Source: Dipteris shenzhenensis | Taxonomy: Eukaryota; Polypodiophyta; Polypodiopsida; Gleicheniales | Direction: 5' to 3' (one strand) | NCBI GenBank assembly: GCA_047967505.1 | Contig: CM106538.1 | Length of the DNA stretch: 64,000 bases | Shown: positions 33,391 to 44,131 of the stretch, in pieces | Position numbering within the stretch: position 1 is the stretch's first letter | Layout of the letters: each line of letters starts with the position of its first letter | Position numbers and translations under genes: made by a program | The notes under the pieces: model-generated | Databases searched by the model: none | Told to the model about the DNA's origin: nothing | The model's input: only the letters and a program-made list of their open reading frames with translations

Positions 33391-34600
33391 AACTTGGCGG
33401 TAGGCTCATTGCTTCCAAGTAGTCCTCCAATATCTGGGGAAACTCTTGGAAAAAATCTTCGTCCAACCACACTGCTTCATGGGTAGCTCGATCACGGAAC
33501 TTGGTGTAAAACTCACGGATCCTACGTCCTGACCCATGCTTGAATTTATGAAGAAGGATATGTTATGGCTGCAAAACTTCGTCTTCATCAAGAACTTCAG
33601 GTTGTTGCTCGTTGGAAATCTCTGAAAGAGGAGGTCCAAAATATGGCTTCAACCAACCTACATGGAACACGTTGTGCATAGTCCAACTGTCTGGTAGGCG
33701 TAACTTCATTGAGACATCGTTGATCTTTTGAATAATAGGGAATGGTCCGAAGCTCCTGAAGGACAGCTTAGGGCATCACTTGCCCACCTGCTTCAATCTT
33801 TGCTTGATAATGCGTAAATACACCCATTGACCCTCTTTATACTGGACATCTCGTCTGGATTTGTTAGCTTGGCGCGTATACGATGCTTGAGCTTGGCGAT
33901 GCGGCTTTTCACGGACTCCGTAATTTCTGCCATTGATTCGGTGGTTATGTTGACTTCAAGAGATGGAGATACCATCTGGGTGAGGAGTGAGGTAAACCGT
34001 CGTCCAAACGCCGCTTCATAAGGTGTGCGACTGATACTTGAAGAATAGGTATTGTTTAGAATGGCCTGCACAAGCGGAAGAAACTGCTCCCACTTTCCCT
34101 GAGCATCATGACAATATGATTTCAAAATATCAAATGCCATACCATTATACTTTTCCTTTGCGCCGTTCGATTGCAGATGGAAAGCGCTGACATCTGCAAC
34201 TTAGTACCAAAATTATCAAACAAGGATCGCCAAAAGTTAGACGTAAACTTGGGAGTCCCTGTCGGATGTGATGGTCTTTGGCAACCCTCCAATGGGATAC
34301 CAATACTTGATAAATAAACGAGCTACATCTTCAACGCTGGCTGTTTATTTGCAGGGAATAAGCATACAATACTTACTAAAGCAACAAACAATAGTAAGAC
34401 ATTGAGTATTACGCGTACCTGGGGATGTTGGAAGTGGCCCCACGAAATCCATACCTATGTCCTGAAAAGGACCGTCGGGGATTGGCAATGGCATAAGTAA
34501 GCCTGCCGCTTTCTATGGGTGCAGCAAAAGGCGAGGAAGAAGGTCTAATAAACCTTGGGCGCAGTAATTGAGACAATTTTTGCTCTAACTCTCCCTCCAT
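33391..34600 (-). pseudogene. Gypsy RT N-terminus joined to integrase and chromo-like tail
   Basis: From right to left: an RT N-terminal piece (LEQKLSQLLRPRFIRPSSSP, 34,530-34,600), the integrase core in broken frames (MDFVGPLPTSP; later GKWEQFLPLVQAILNNTYSS, 34,020-34,090), and a C-terminal piece with WTMHNVFHVGWLKPYF and AVWLDEDFFQEFP (33,430-33,700). The second piece resembles the chromo-type end of plant gypsy integrases. RT palm and RNase H are deleted, so the copy is non-autonomous. Confidence 0.85.
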
Positions 34601-35027
34601 AGACTTTGAAAGTCAATAAGGGAACTTACTTGGAGGTGTTGAGTCTAGAAGTAGATCAATACGATGGTCTTCCGGTCGTTTGGGAGGCAACTGGGGTGGC
34701 AGATCATCCCGGAGCCTGATGTCTTGGAAGTCTTGGAGTAGATCCACCATCGCTTGCCCCATCGGAGGAGTGGCTTGAACTGTAGTGATTTGGCAGTGGA
34801 CATAGACAAGTGCACACATGGTACCCTTGCGGGCGGCGTGACCTGCTCTAACTATCCCTCCATAGACTTTGAAAGTCAATAAGGGAACTTACTTAGAGGT
34901 GTCGAGTCCGGAAGTAGATCAATGCGATGGTCTTCCGGTCATTTGGGAGGCAGCTGGGGTGGCAGATCATCTCGGAGCATGATGTCTTGGAACTCTTGGA
35001 GTAGATCCACCATCGCTTGCCCCATCG
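34581..35027. repeat. Direct duplication of a 184-bp segment in the protease-RT linker
   Basis: 34,581-34,764 is repeated at 34,844-35,027 (period 263 bp) with a few substitutions. The segment encodes, on the minus strand, the DLPPQLPPKRPEDHRIDLLL linker that precedes the RT. Confidence 0.9.
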
Positions 35028-35500
35028 TGAAGGTAAACCTTCCACAATCATGAAGGTGTCCTGCCGCCAATCAGGCATCGGAACATGCTCACGGAACCAT
35101 TGAATCCCGAGGATCATGTCGCACTGCAGCAAAGGAGTCAAAATAAAATCCTGCGTAAACTTGGCCTTTTGAACTGAAAAAGTGAAATGGATGGCCTTAT
35201 TCATGATGTGTGTGTGCAAGCCGGGCGTGAACCCATCCACTGCAAGCTCGTGAGGCACCAAGGTACACCCCACTGTCTTGGCAAGCTAAGGGGAGATGGC
35301 ATCTTCTGAACTCTCCATATTGAATAGGACAATAAATTGATGCGCGTTAGCTGTGCCGTACGCTCGAATGAGCGCCTTCTTTTGATGTGAGAAATCCCCC
35401 TCCTTACCTTGAAAGACCACCGTGGGAATGGTGTTCAAAGCAAGGAAGACGGCATTCGTAGCTGAGAATGGAGGCGGGGCTGGAAGAGCCAATACATTGG
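34893..35500 (-). pseudogene. Gypsy retropepsin-like protease
   Basis: The minus frame 34,893-35,273 has LTPLLQCDMILGIQWFREH, the conserved C-terminal part of retropepsin-like domains, where the ILGIQW-type block follows the active-site region. The N-terminal part lies in 35,286-35,492 after a stop near 35,288. I did not find an unambiguous D[ST]G active site. The protease would process gag-pol. Confidence 0.75.
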
Positions 35501-36735
35501 CGACAGACGAAGTAGGTGCTTTCGCAGCCTTTTCGGCAAGCCACTTCCGACAATCCTTCTTGCTATGCCCAGCGATGTGGTGCTAATGAAAGCAGCGATG
35601 TTCTTGGTGGTACCGCTTCTGCTCGTCGGGCTATAGTAGATAGCCTCCCGTAATACCCGCTTTAGCCTTCTCATCCGGAGTCATCTTTGGCTTGGACTCC
35701 TTCTTTCGACCAGAAGCCTGGCCGTCTTTCTTTTGGAACTAGTTGTCCTTCTTCTGATCCTTACCTGCTGTGTTGTTTGACTACTGTGGGGCTTTGGAAT
35801 CTTTTTGGACCTGCTTGGGCTTTCCCCCGTTCAGCATCATCTCTTAATTTTGTGTGAGAGTCAGCGCCCGCTCGTAATGCCCGCTCGTAATCTGGTGGGT
35901 TGAAGTTCCGAATGGTAAAATGTATGTTCGTGTCCAATCCTCGAATGAATTGCTTCATCTTGGCGCTCTCTGTCATGCCCAACTATTGTGCCAGTGTGAT
36001 GACCTTGTTATTGTATGTCAACACAGGCAAACCATTCGGCCACAAACGTTGCCCAAACAAAATTCGTCTTAAACGTTGTTGGGTCAGTATGCTTACTAGC
36101 CCAATGCTGCCACCAAGTCACCACCTCACCTGTAAGATGAGGGGCTGCAAGGTGGACTTTATCTTGCTTATCTTGAATCCGCGCTAACGGAAAATGAGCT
36201 ACAAACTAATGAATAAATTACAAAATTGCTGAATGGTCACACTAACCATCATACTTAACAAAATTTGAGTGGACCACGTGAGTGGTGTTACCTTTGTCGA
36301 TGGCGAAGCTGTGGTAGTGATGGCTGCTACGCTCAAACTTGCTTGCATAGTGGCTAACATCTGTTTGTGTTGGAGAAGCATCGCCTCTCGGTCTAGCTTT
36401 TGTTGCCTCTCTGTCTGGGTGAGCTCTGCGCATCGCAATGCCTCCTCATTTTTGCGTTTCTCACGCATCAACAAGAGCAGTTTTTCAAAATCTGTGGTTC
36501 CTCTTTCTTCCAGCAGCTTTTCCGCTTCTTTTTCCTCTAGACGTTGTTTTGTCTGGTCCAGCTGTCTTCTACTTTCTTCTAGCTGGGATGAATGTTCTTC
36601 GAGTTGCTGCAGGAGGACCCGATTTTGCTCTAGAAGGTTCGCCATCAATTCTTGAGCACTTGGCGGAAGCGTATCTTGTAGTCTTTCTCCTCTTCAAAGT
36701 CTTCGAAGATGAAATCTTTTCCTGACCCTTCCATG
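35501..36735 (-). pseudogene. Gypsy gag with N-terminal coiled coil
   Basis: The N-terminal piece (36,199-36,648) is a long Glu/Gln/Leu-rich helix (LLEQNRVLLQQLEEHSSQLE and onward), predicted coiled coil. The capsid piece (35,761-35,982) reads KMKQFIRGLDTNIHFTIRNF and resembles the Retrotrans_gag domain. A degraded zinc knuckle (HIAGHSKKDCRKW) lies at about 35,540-35,590. Frames are broken between the pieces. Confidence 0.8.
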
Positions 36736-36810
36736 GCGCTTGATTGTGTGTCCTTTCCGGATCTCAACACAACCATACACTTGCAGCAGTCAAGCTGGAT
36801 ATAGACCAAA

Positions 36811-36822
36811 GCTCTGATACCA
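36811..36822 (-). promoter_or_regulatory. Primer-binding site (initiator tRNA-Met)
   Basis: The plus strand reads GCTCTGATACCA, so the minus strand carries TGGTATCAGAGC, one base from the LTR end at 36,824. This is the standard plant LTR-element PBS and fixes the minus orientation. Confidence 0.92.
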
Positions 36823-36823
36823 A

Positions 36824-38007
36824 TGTAACATGCAACGGTAATCTGATCGTGTAATTCACAGCAAGACCTTCTTTAAACCTTTAGCAAGGAATTAGCGTTG
36901 TTTACCATAGAGAGAGAAAGGAGATGAGGGTAGAGAGAGAGTAGAGTCGATAACCGATTGGGTCCCTGTACCCACTGAGGGCCGCCTCCCCCAATTAGGG
37001 GAGGATTTGCTTTATACTTGGAGAACTGAGAAATACAAAGAACACTCTTCGAGAGAGCATGGAACGCACTTCTGAAGAGCTCATTGTGCACACGTATAGC
37101 AGACCCAAAGATCTGAGAGGCAACGCCGACCAATACCGAGACCTTGATGCTGTCCACACTGACAATGTAGGATGCTTTTGCGAGGCAAGGAAGAGGTTTA
37201 TGCTGTCCACCATAATGCAGGGTTACTGAGAAAGCTGAGAGTAATAGATACTGAGAGAGAACTGAGATATGACTGAGAGAATAGAGCTAAGAAATAGGCC
37301 GTGTAGCCTATAAAAGAAAGCTGAGAAAGCTGATGAAACAGTGTCCAAACCTCTCTCCGTTTGCTGGTCCAAACCTCCGACTGTGGTGCTGCGTGGACAG
37401 CTTCAGATCAGGCTGAACTGATGGCCAAGGGACTGAGGCTAGAGCAGGGCCAGATCTTAGGAGTTCAGGGCCTCCACAAGGAGGCTGAAGTGGAGCTGTA
37501 GAGAGCTGTAGGCAGGAGCAACTGGATGCTTCAAAAGGGCAGCAAAGGGGCCCTTTTATAGGGCTGTGGAACTGAGCCAATCCAGTCTGTAAACAGCCAA
37601 CTGGGTGGGTCTGTTTTACAGACTGGTTGGCCTACAACCAGTCTATAAATAGCCCTCCTGGCTCATTTGCCAGGGGAGTTTTTGGGCAGCCTTTGCAGGC
37701 TGCCTTCCTTGCTTACCTGTCCAGCCTTTGGGGGCCCTAAAGGGGCTCCTAACCTCGGCTAAGACCTAACCTATAAGATGGAAACACTAAGCTACTGTTG
37801 TCCAGTGGGTACTAGTGAACAAGAACTGAATTGTTGACTTGACCTAAGGCTGAGAGACTGACCTACGTAGCCTGTGCATGACTGTCCCTGGACAAGGGCT
37901 CACAGGGGTCACATCATATGACAAAATTTCCTATCTGGGAACTATAACGCACTTGTCGATGTAGCCAGTGTGTCACTTTGCACCGAAGTGCAGGGGTGCA
38001 TGTGACA
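36824..38007 (-). repeat. Gypsy 5' LTR (right), 1,184 bp
   Basis: It runs TGTAACATG...GCATGTGACA, with TG/CA ends, and pairs with 32,405-33,377. It is the more complete LTR. It carries an extra ~60-80 bp segment around 37,480-37,560 relative to the left copy. Confidence 0.92.
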
Positions 38008-40457
38008 ACTTCTCAGATACATGGGTCAGAGGGGTGTCAGCCCTCTACAGATCAGCCCACAGCCAGGTTCTTATTGGTGGAGTCAGGGGAGACAGGTTTG
38101 AGATTACCAGATCAGTCCGTCAGGGTTGCCCCCTAGCCCCCTTTCTTTTCCTCTTTGTGGTTGAGGGTATGAGCTATTACATTAGAGCTCAAGCTGGAAT
38201 TGTAGGGCTCAGGCTTCCTCTGAGGCAGGAGGATGAGCTCTTAGACAGTGAGTTGGCAGATGACACGGCTGTTTTTTTGGATGCCACTCCACAGACACCA
38301 AATTCATTCAGGACAGCATTGGATTTGTTTTGCATTGCAGCAGGTGCACACATTAATTGGAACAAATCCAATGGCTTTTAGATCAGTGATGAGGACACTC
38401 CAGTCTGGGGGATTGACATAGGGTTCACTTGGATTTAGAGGGGAGTCTCGGTCAGATATCTGGGATGCCAGGTTGGGTTGGGCATCTCTCCGGCATAGCA
38501 GTTCGCTCCCGTGTTGGAGAGTATCAGGAGGAAACTCATCTTTTGGAGTTCAGCTAGACTTGACCTTGCATCCAGTGTTGTGGTTGTGAACCAGGTATTG
38601 TTGGCCACTACTTGGTTTGTTTGCTCATGTTGGTGCAGATCTAGAGATTGTATCACTCAGCTCATGAGACCTATCAAGAACTTCCTATGGAGCGGTTTAG
38701 ATGGCACCTCAGATGTTGTATCCAGGGTGGCTTGGGAGACCCTCATTCTCCCCACAGGAGAAGGGGGTCTCAATATTATTGACCCGAGCTTGTAGAGTAT
38801 GGCCTTGCTCTGCAAGTTTGTAGTACGTGGATTGATGCCTAAACAGGAGCCCTGGAAGGATTTTTTCTCACGCAGTATTCAGTCTTGCACCCCTTCTCAT
38901 GGGGGAGATTGGTTGGACAGTAGCAGATGGATCTTTACCTCAGCCCACCTTATCCCCACCTTCCCCTCTCATGGCTGCTATTCTGAAAGCTTGGGGCTGC
39001 TTCAGAAACACACTTCGCAGAGTTCCACCCACTTCTCGTGAAGAGATTCAAAGGCAGCCAGTCATGTGGAATGACTCGATTTTGGATCATCATGGCAGGC
39101 CACTAGGAGTGTCACATTTTATGCAGTGGTCTAGATGGGAGAGGGGACATGCCTCTACTGTAGGCACTTGGCAAGCCTTTATGAGACTTCTAGAGGATCA
39201 TAGATTTTTAGCAGTTGGCCACCTCAGAGGGAGAGATACAGGCAGCCATTCCGCCAGAGTGGATTGACACAGATGACATGTCGCTTACAGAGTCCACTTG
39301 GTGGGGAGTGTTCTAAGGGACGGGCATTCCGTTAGAGATCATTGCATTGCAGGATGCACATGAGGATACCATTGTCTTTAATGTTCTGTCGAGAGGCAAA
39401 CTTATCAGATCTTTTGATGATATTCTTTTGGAGGTTGCATTTCAGCCTATCAGGATTGCAAGATTCATGGAGTGGGGCAGGGATTCACAGTGATATCTTG
39501 ACCCTGATCCTATTCTCCCTGCACTGGGGTCTTGGAGACTTTGGCAGCCGTATGGTGGTTCCCCTATTAGGTTCTTGCAGTGGGACCTAGGGAAGTGGGA
39601 ATGGATTGATGAGGGGCACCGAGAGAAGAGCTTTTCCTTCTTTCAATATACAGTTAGAAATGCCCGGAGATTTCAGCTCAGTAGTAGAGGTTGGAGGCCC
39701 TCCAGAGCGCCACACTGGGATAGTTTTCAGATTTCCCCAGCTGTGCGGAAGAACTTTTGGCGTAGGCTCTGGAAATCCCTCAGGAATAGAAAGGTCACTC
39801 TTTTCTTTTGGCTTTCTATTCATGGAGGAATTGCAGTGAACTTGTGAAGATCCAGGTTCGAGGCTGACCCTACTTGTCCTCCTTGTCACATGGCAGTTGA
39901 GTCAGTACATCATTGCCTTTGGGAGTGCAGACAGGCGAGGACAATATGGAAAGGTGTTGCTAGGATTTTCAACATCTTTCATACAGCACCTTTTTATATG
40001 ACTTGGGGTTCAGTGGCTTGGTTATCTCTTACTGGCGCACAGGTGTTCTTCGAGGGACATGATCCAGATCCAGCTTTGATTGTACGGCGACATTCAGTGG
40101 AGTCTTGTTCCCTCCAAGATGTTCCCCACACTCCTTTTAGAGCTGCTCATGCCTCAATAGACACGTCTTGGGATATTTTGGCTAGCATTGCAGCTTGGCA
40201 TATTTGGAGAGCCATGTGTACAGAGGCGATGGAGGTTATCCAGGTTCACCCTTCCCAGACTATGGCCAGTATTTGGACTGACACAGTACACACTTTGATG
40301 GCCATTTGGGCGAGCCTGCAGGGATCCTCTTGAGCAGCCACTACTAGGAGAGTTACTTTTTTCAGAGTTTGGAGGGGATCTCCTTTCTTCTCTGAGTTGC
40401 CTTTAGGGTTGAATGGCATTTTCAGCCTCCGCCTTGGTTCTTCATTAGCTCACTTTG
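38008..40457 (+). pseudogene. LINE-A ORF2: RT palm and zf-RVT, broken
   Basis: RT motif B (RQGCPLAPFLFLFV) and motif C (SELADDTAVF) lie in 37,968-38,381. A TAG near 38,379 and further stops and frame changes at about 38,440, 38,500 and 38,793 follow. The zf-RVT region (FFWLSIHGGIAVN, about 39,805-39,845) and a last open frame (39,890-40,333) complete the C-terminus. Confidence 0.88.
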
Positions 40458-40553
40458 AGCTGTTTTTTCATGCATTGCATGATGTACTCCCGCATTTGAG
40501 CTTGCTCTCGCGGCTTTCATTTATACTTAATGAAGTAATTTTCTTGAAAAAAA
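38008..40553 (+). mobile_element. LINE-A 3' half with poly(A)
   Basis: The element starts abruptly at the gypsy LTR edge inside the RT. It ends with an A run at 40,544-40,553. It is similar throughout to copy 1 (about 260-2,828). Confidence 0.9.
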
Positions 40554-40559
40554 AATATA

Positions 40560-41290
40560 TATCACGTCCCTAAAACGGTGCCGCATACATGGCGGTCGGC
40601 CTTACTAGAGTGTCGAAAAGCCAACACTTCGTCGGTGGATCCTAGAAGTGCGCCTGGAAGCACTATCGCTCTAGTCCGGCCAAGGCACCATGCCCTCGTG
40701 TGAGTCGTGCTTTGGCTGTGTGGGTCATCGTGAAAACTGACCCTGTGAAAACCGCACCCAAGTATGTTTAGGACTGCACAATCTCCACTGGCTGACTCTG
40801 GTATGTAAATCTATGTTGGTGAAGCACTGTGTAGGAGGTGTTGAAGATCATGACCTTGGTCTTCCCACGGTTGACACCATCAGGTCTCTCTCTTTGCAGA
40901 ATGCCTCTAGGGTATCTAGATGTCTCTGTGGTCCCTCTGCCGAAGATGACAAGAGGACTATGTCATCCGCATATAGTAGAACCTGTATCATCAAGTCCAC
41001 TAGTGGTGCTCCCTCACCTCCTAGGCGGTCTATGAAAGATGTAATCTCATCAATGTAGAGCCCGAAGAGAGTTAGTGAGGGAGGGCACCCGTGCTTTACT
41101 CCGATCGTGCTCTCAATCCAGTCTGATAGGCCTCCTGGGGCACGAATTCTCCCTCTAACGGACTTGTATAGGCTCACCACTCCCAGATCAGAACCTCTGG
41201 AATCTGCATATCCTGTAGTCTCTTGATCATGCAGGATCACAGGACAGCGTCGAAGGCCTTCCGAAAGTCTACAAAACAAGCGAAGGCGAG
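40560..41290 (-). pseudogene. LINE-B RT fragment
   Basis: The minus strand shows GVKHGCPPSLTLFGLYIDE (motif B region, about 41,045-41,105), VLLYADDIVLLSS (motif C, about 40,950-40,990), then FTYQSQPVEIV and TYLGAVFTGSVFTMT, the usual LINE-B order. It is truncated at both ends. Confidence 0.88.
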
Positions 41291-41539
41291 GGTGCCCCCC
41301 TTCATTACAAAGGTGCCTCCCTTCATGGGCTTGGATCCAAGTGATAGTTCCAATTATTGTGGGGATCATTATTTGGGGTTTCGTATCCCTTTGGTGAAAT
41401 GACGTTCTATTGAGTGCATCTTCTCTTGCTATACACCTTCTTGGAGAGGGCAATCAATCACTCCTTGCATGTGTCACACATTGTGGCCCCGTATCACCTC
41501 CACTACTCGCACCTAAGTTGCCTCCTCAGCATTTCCCCC
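41291..41539. other. Unassigned spacer
   Basis: No coding match is seen apart from poor similarity to copia pol text in short frames. It lies between a minus LINE-B and a plus copia remnant. Confidence 0.4.
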
Positions 41540-42520
41540 TAGCTTGATGGTGGGTAGTGAGATCCATACCAACAAGCCAACTGTGGATTTGTGCAAAAGG
41601 ACAAGAGGAGAAAGTACGCAAACTCAAAAAGTCACTCCTTGGTCTCAAGGAAACGGCTAGCTTATGGGACATAGAGATCGATGCCTTTGTCAAGACTTTT
41701 GACATGCAAAATACCACATCAAATCCCAACTCTATAGCATCATCCTTGTGATTCTATAGGTGGATGACCTTGTCATTAGAAGCAATGACTATATACTCTC
41801 ATTGAACAGCTCAAGGTTGCAACTTGCAAGCAGTTTGAGATGACAGATTTGGGGCAGTTTGCACTAGTTCTTGGGCATAGGAGTATTTAAAATGAAAAGA
41901 TGGAATGTTTGTGAGCCATATGAAGTAAATATCGAAGCCAAAAGATGGAATCTTTGTGATCCATGTGATGCAGGCTTTTGAAAATCTCATTTGTAGGACA
42001 GCAAAAATAGCCATTAAGACAGGACTGAAACTGGATGCTACTATGAGGGTCTTGGTTAACTTAATGAGCATGAGGTTGGGCATTCATATAGTGTCACTTG
42101 TGTCAGCCAATATATGGGACACCCCCAAGAAGGAAGGCTAAAGTATTTTCAAGTATATCATGCATATGTTTGGACATTTAAAACCTTAAGATGAATGGTT
42201 TTTGTGATAGTGATTGGGCTGGGATCAAGGACTGGAAGTCCATGACAGGCTATGCTCACTCAGCAATGGCAATATTTTCTGTGTGAGGAAGAACTAGAAC
42301 CCTAGTTCTCTCATATTCAATTAGGTTCAGAATATGGCAGCTAGTGCAGCAGTGTGTGCAATTCTGGCTTCTGAAATTTCTTTGTGAGCTTGGCGTAGCA
42401 CATTAAGATTCAGCTCTTTCCGGTTGCAATAACCAGTCTTGTGATGATGTGGCCAAGAATCCTTTAAACACATTTACATGTGATGAAAAGGAGGAAAACA
42501 CGCAGCAAACCGATAAGCAA
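41540..42520 (+). pseudogene. Ty1/copia RT and RNase H remnant
   Basis: The piece 41,557-41,751 reads KLKKSLLGLKETASLWDIEI, the copia RT block normally containing YGLKQAPR. Later frames show VDDLVI (about 41,762), FEMTDLGQF, CDSDWAGIKDWKSMTGYA (about 42,200-42,250) and a broken AEYMAAS-like block near 42,330. Stops are numerous. Confidence 0.78.
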
Positions 42521-44131
42521 ATGTGCTGCAAAAGTATATGGTACATGAATGCTATACAATTGAGACCTGCTTGCATTTTCCAACTCCGGCTTTGCCAGTT
42601 TGTACAACCGCCACTGCTAATGACGATTCTTTCATTTGCCAAGCTCTACTGTTCATTATTTGTCTGCTATCCTCCTCTCTATCATCTTCCGTCACCGTGC
42701 CTTATATTTGCTAATTATCTACTTTAAATCTGAGTGCAATTAAATAGTCCTATCCTAGTGTTCTAGGTGCCCTGCCTACTGTCCCATATACCTTAATGGC
42801 CTTAGTGTCCTAAGTGTTCATAGGAATCCAACTTTTTCGAAGCCATCTTTTTTGCCCTAGTGTTTTACCTACCTTTGTTGTCTTCATTTATTTTAAAAAA
42901 CCATGTTTTAGACAGCGTCTATATGAGACCTCCTTTGCTCATCTTCATACTCTTCATGTGTCTGGAGTACTCTTGAGATTATTGCTTCTGGTTTTGTGCA
43001 TATGTGCATGATTAATCTCTAACATGCCAGCCTATTGGGGCAGTGTATCAGGTGCAGAAGTTTCGGTGAATACTAGTTTAGGTGTCGGATAAGAAAAGGA
43101 AAGTACAAAGCCAAGTTTCACAAAGTTGCGTGTAGAGAAGATTAGCCCGGGAACCCCTATATACAGAGTTGTTAAAGCTCCACTTTCTTTTTGGTTTGTA
43201 GATCACATTGAATGGAATTCTTTTGTAAGGCTATAAAATGGGTCGAGGAATGTCCAGCATGAGGATGTTTGGCCAGAAGCCAGCTATTAATATCCTTGGC
43301 CACTAGGCTGATTGAGGCAAAAGTCTTTCTCTCTTAAAGCTTTCTGGTTTCATTGAATCTAATGCCGATTCTCTTAAAGATAATCTATTGTCGCTTCTTG
43401 CACTTACCAATACAGCAGACAATAGAAAGGCCATAGGTTTCTCCATTTCTATACATGGTAGGTTGAAGCTCTGAAACGTGGTTTAAGAAAACCCTGAACT
43501 TCCTCAAGAGCAGTCAAGAAAGAAAGCTTCAGTTCACTCGGTAATGAGGGAAAATAGAGGTGAGGAGGCAGAAAATTGAAATACGTTGGGGAAGAGGAAC
43601 GAGGCATGGGGAGGGAAACACACTCAAGGAAGGATGGAGGGAAGACCAAGGGGACATAAAAGAGGGCATCATAGGTTCAATAAGGTCGAGAGAAAGATCA
43701 AGGATGGAAAACAGCAGCGGTGAGAAGAGCAAGCAGGAAAGGGAAGAAAACATCCCCAGGTGGGTGGGGAGCAATAGTGAAAAGGTGTCAAGCAGTAGTA
43801 GTGAAAATCAGGGTACATTGCAGAAGAGATAATTAGTAGGAGAGGGTGGGGATAAGCAGGGAAAAAATTGACAAGAGGCACTGAAAAGCAGTAAATGGAA
43901 AATGAGGGAAATTGCGTGAACCCTTGAATGGTCAAGGGATTAGTAGGGCAGTGAGGGGGGGAAACATAAGTGAGAGCAGGGCGTCTCACTCTCTTGGTAC
44001 TGCAGTTTTTCTTCTGGTACCCGATCCGTCATATAGAGGAAGCAATATAAATAAAAGTGTTCCTTACAACTCAACATTTTCAAGAAATAAACCTTAGCAC
44101 TATTTTGATTTCAAAAGGATTTCACTTGCAG
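42521..44131. other. Non-coding stretch, probably intron of the RUS gene
   Basis: No domain is recognised. A purine-rich part at 43,550-43,960 gives spurious Glu/Arg-rich frames. It lies directly upstream of a well-supported internal exon (44,132) and ends with a good acceptor (TTTCACTTGCAG), so at least its right part should be intron. Confidence 0.55.

Larger units (their letters stand above)
32405..38007 (-). mobile_element. Ty3/gypsy element with paired LTRs, RT core deleted
   Basis: Both LTRs, the PBS, polypurine tract, gag, protease, RT N-terminus, integrase and chromo-like tail are present on the minus strand in gypsy order. The RT catalytic core and RNase H are missing: the RT N-terminal text (FIRPSSSPFAAPI) joins integrase text (IGMDFVGPLP-like) near 34,500. 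The element separates a LINE ORF1 (31,362-32,110) from a LINE-A RT (38,008 on), so it may have inserted into one LINE. Confidence 0.88.

Noticed and set aside
43560-43832. Arg/Glu-rich open frame
   Set aside because: It is a purine-rich intronic tract without similarity, and the opposite strand is also open.
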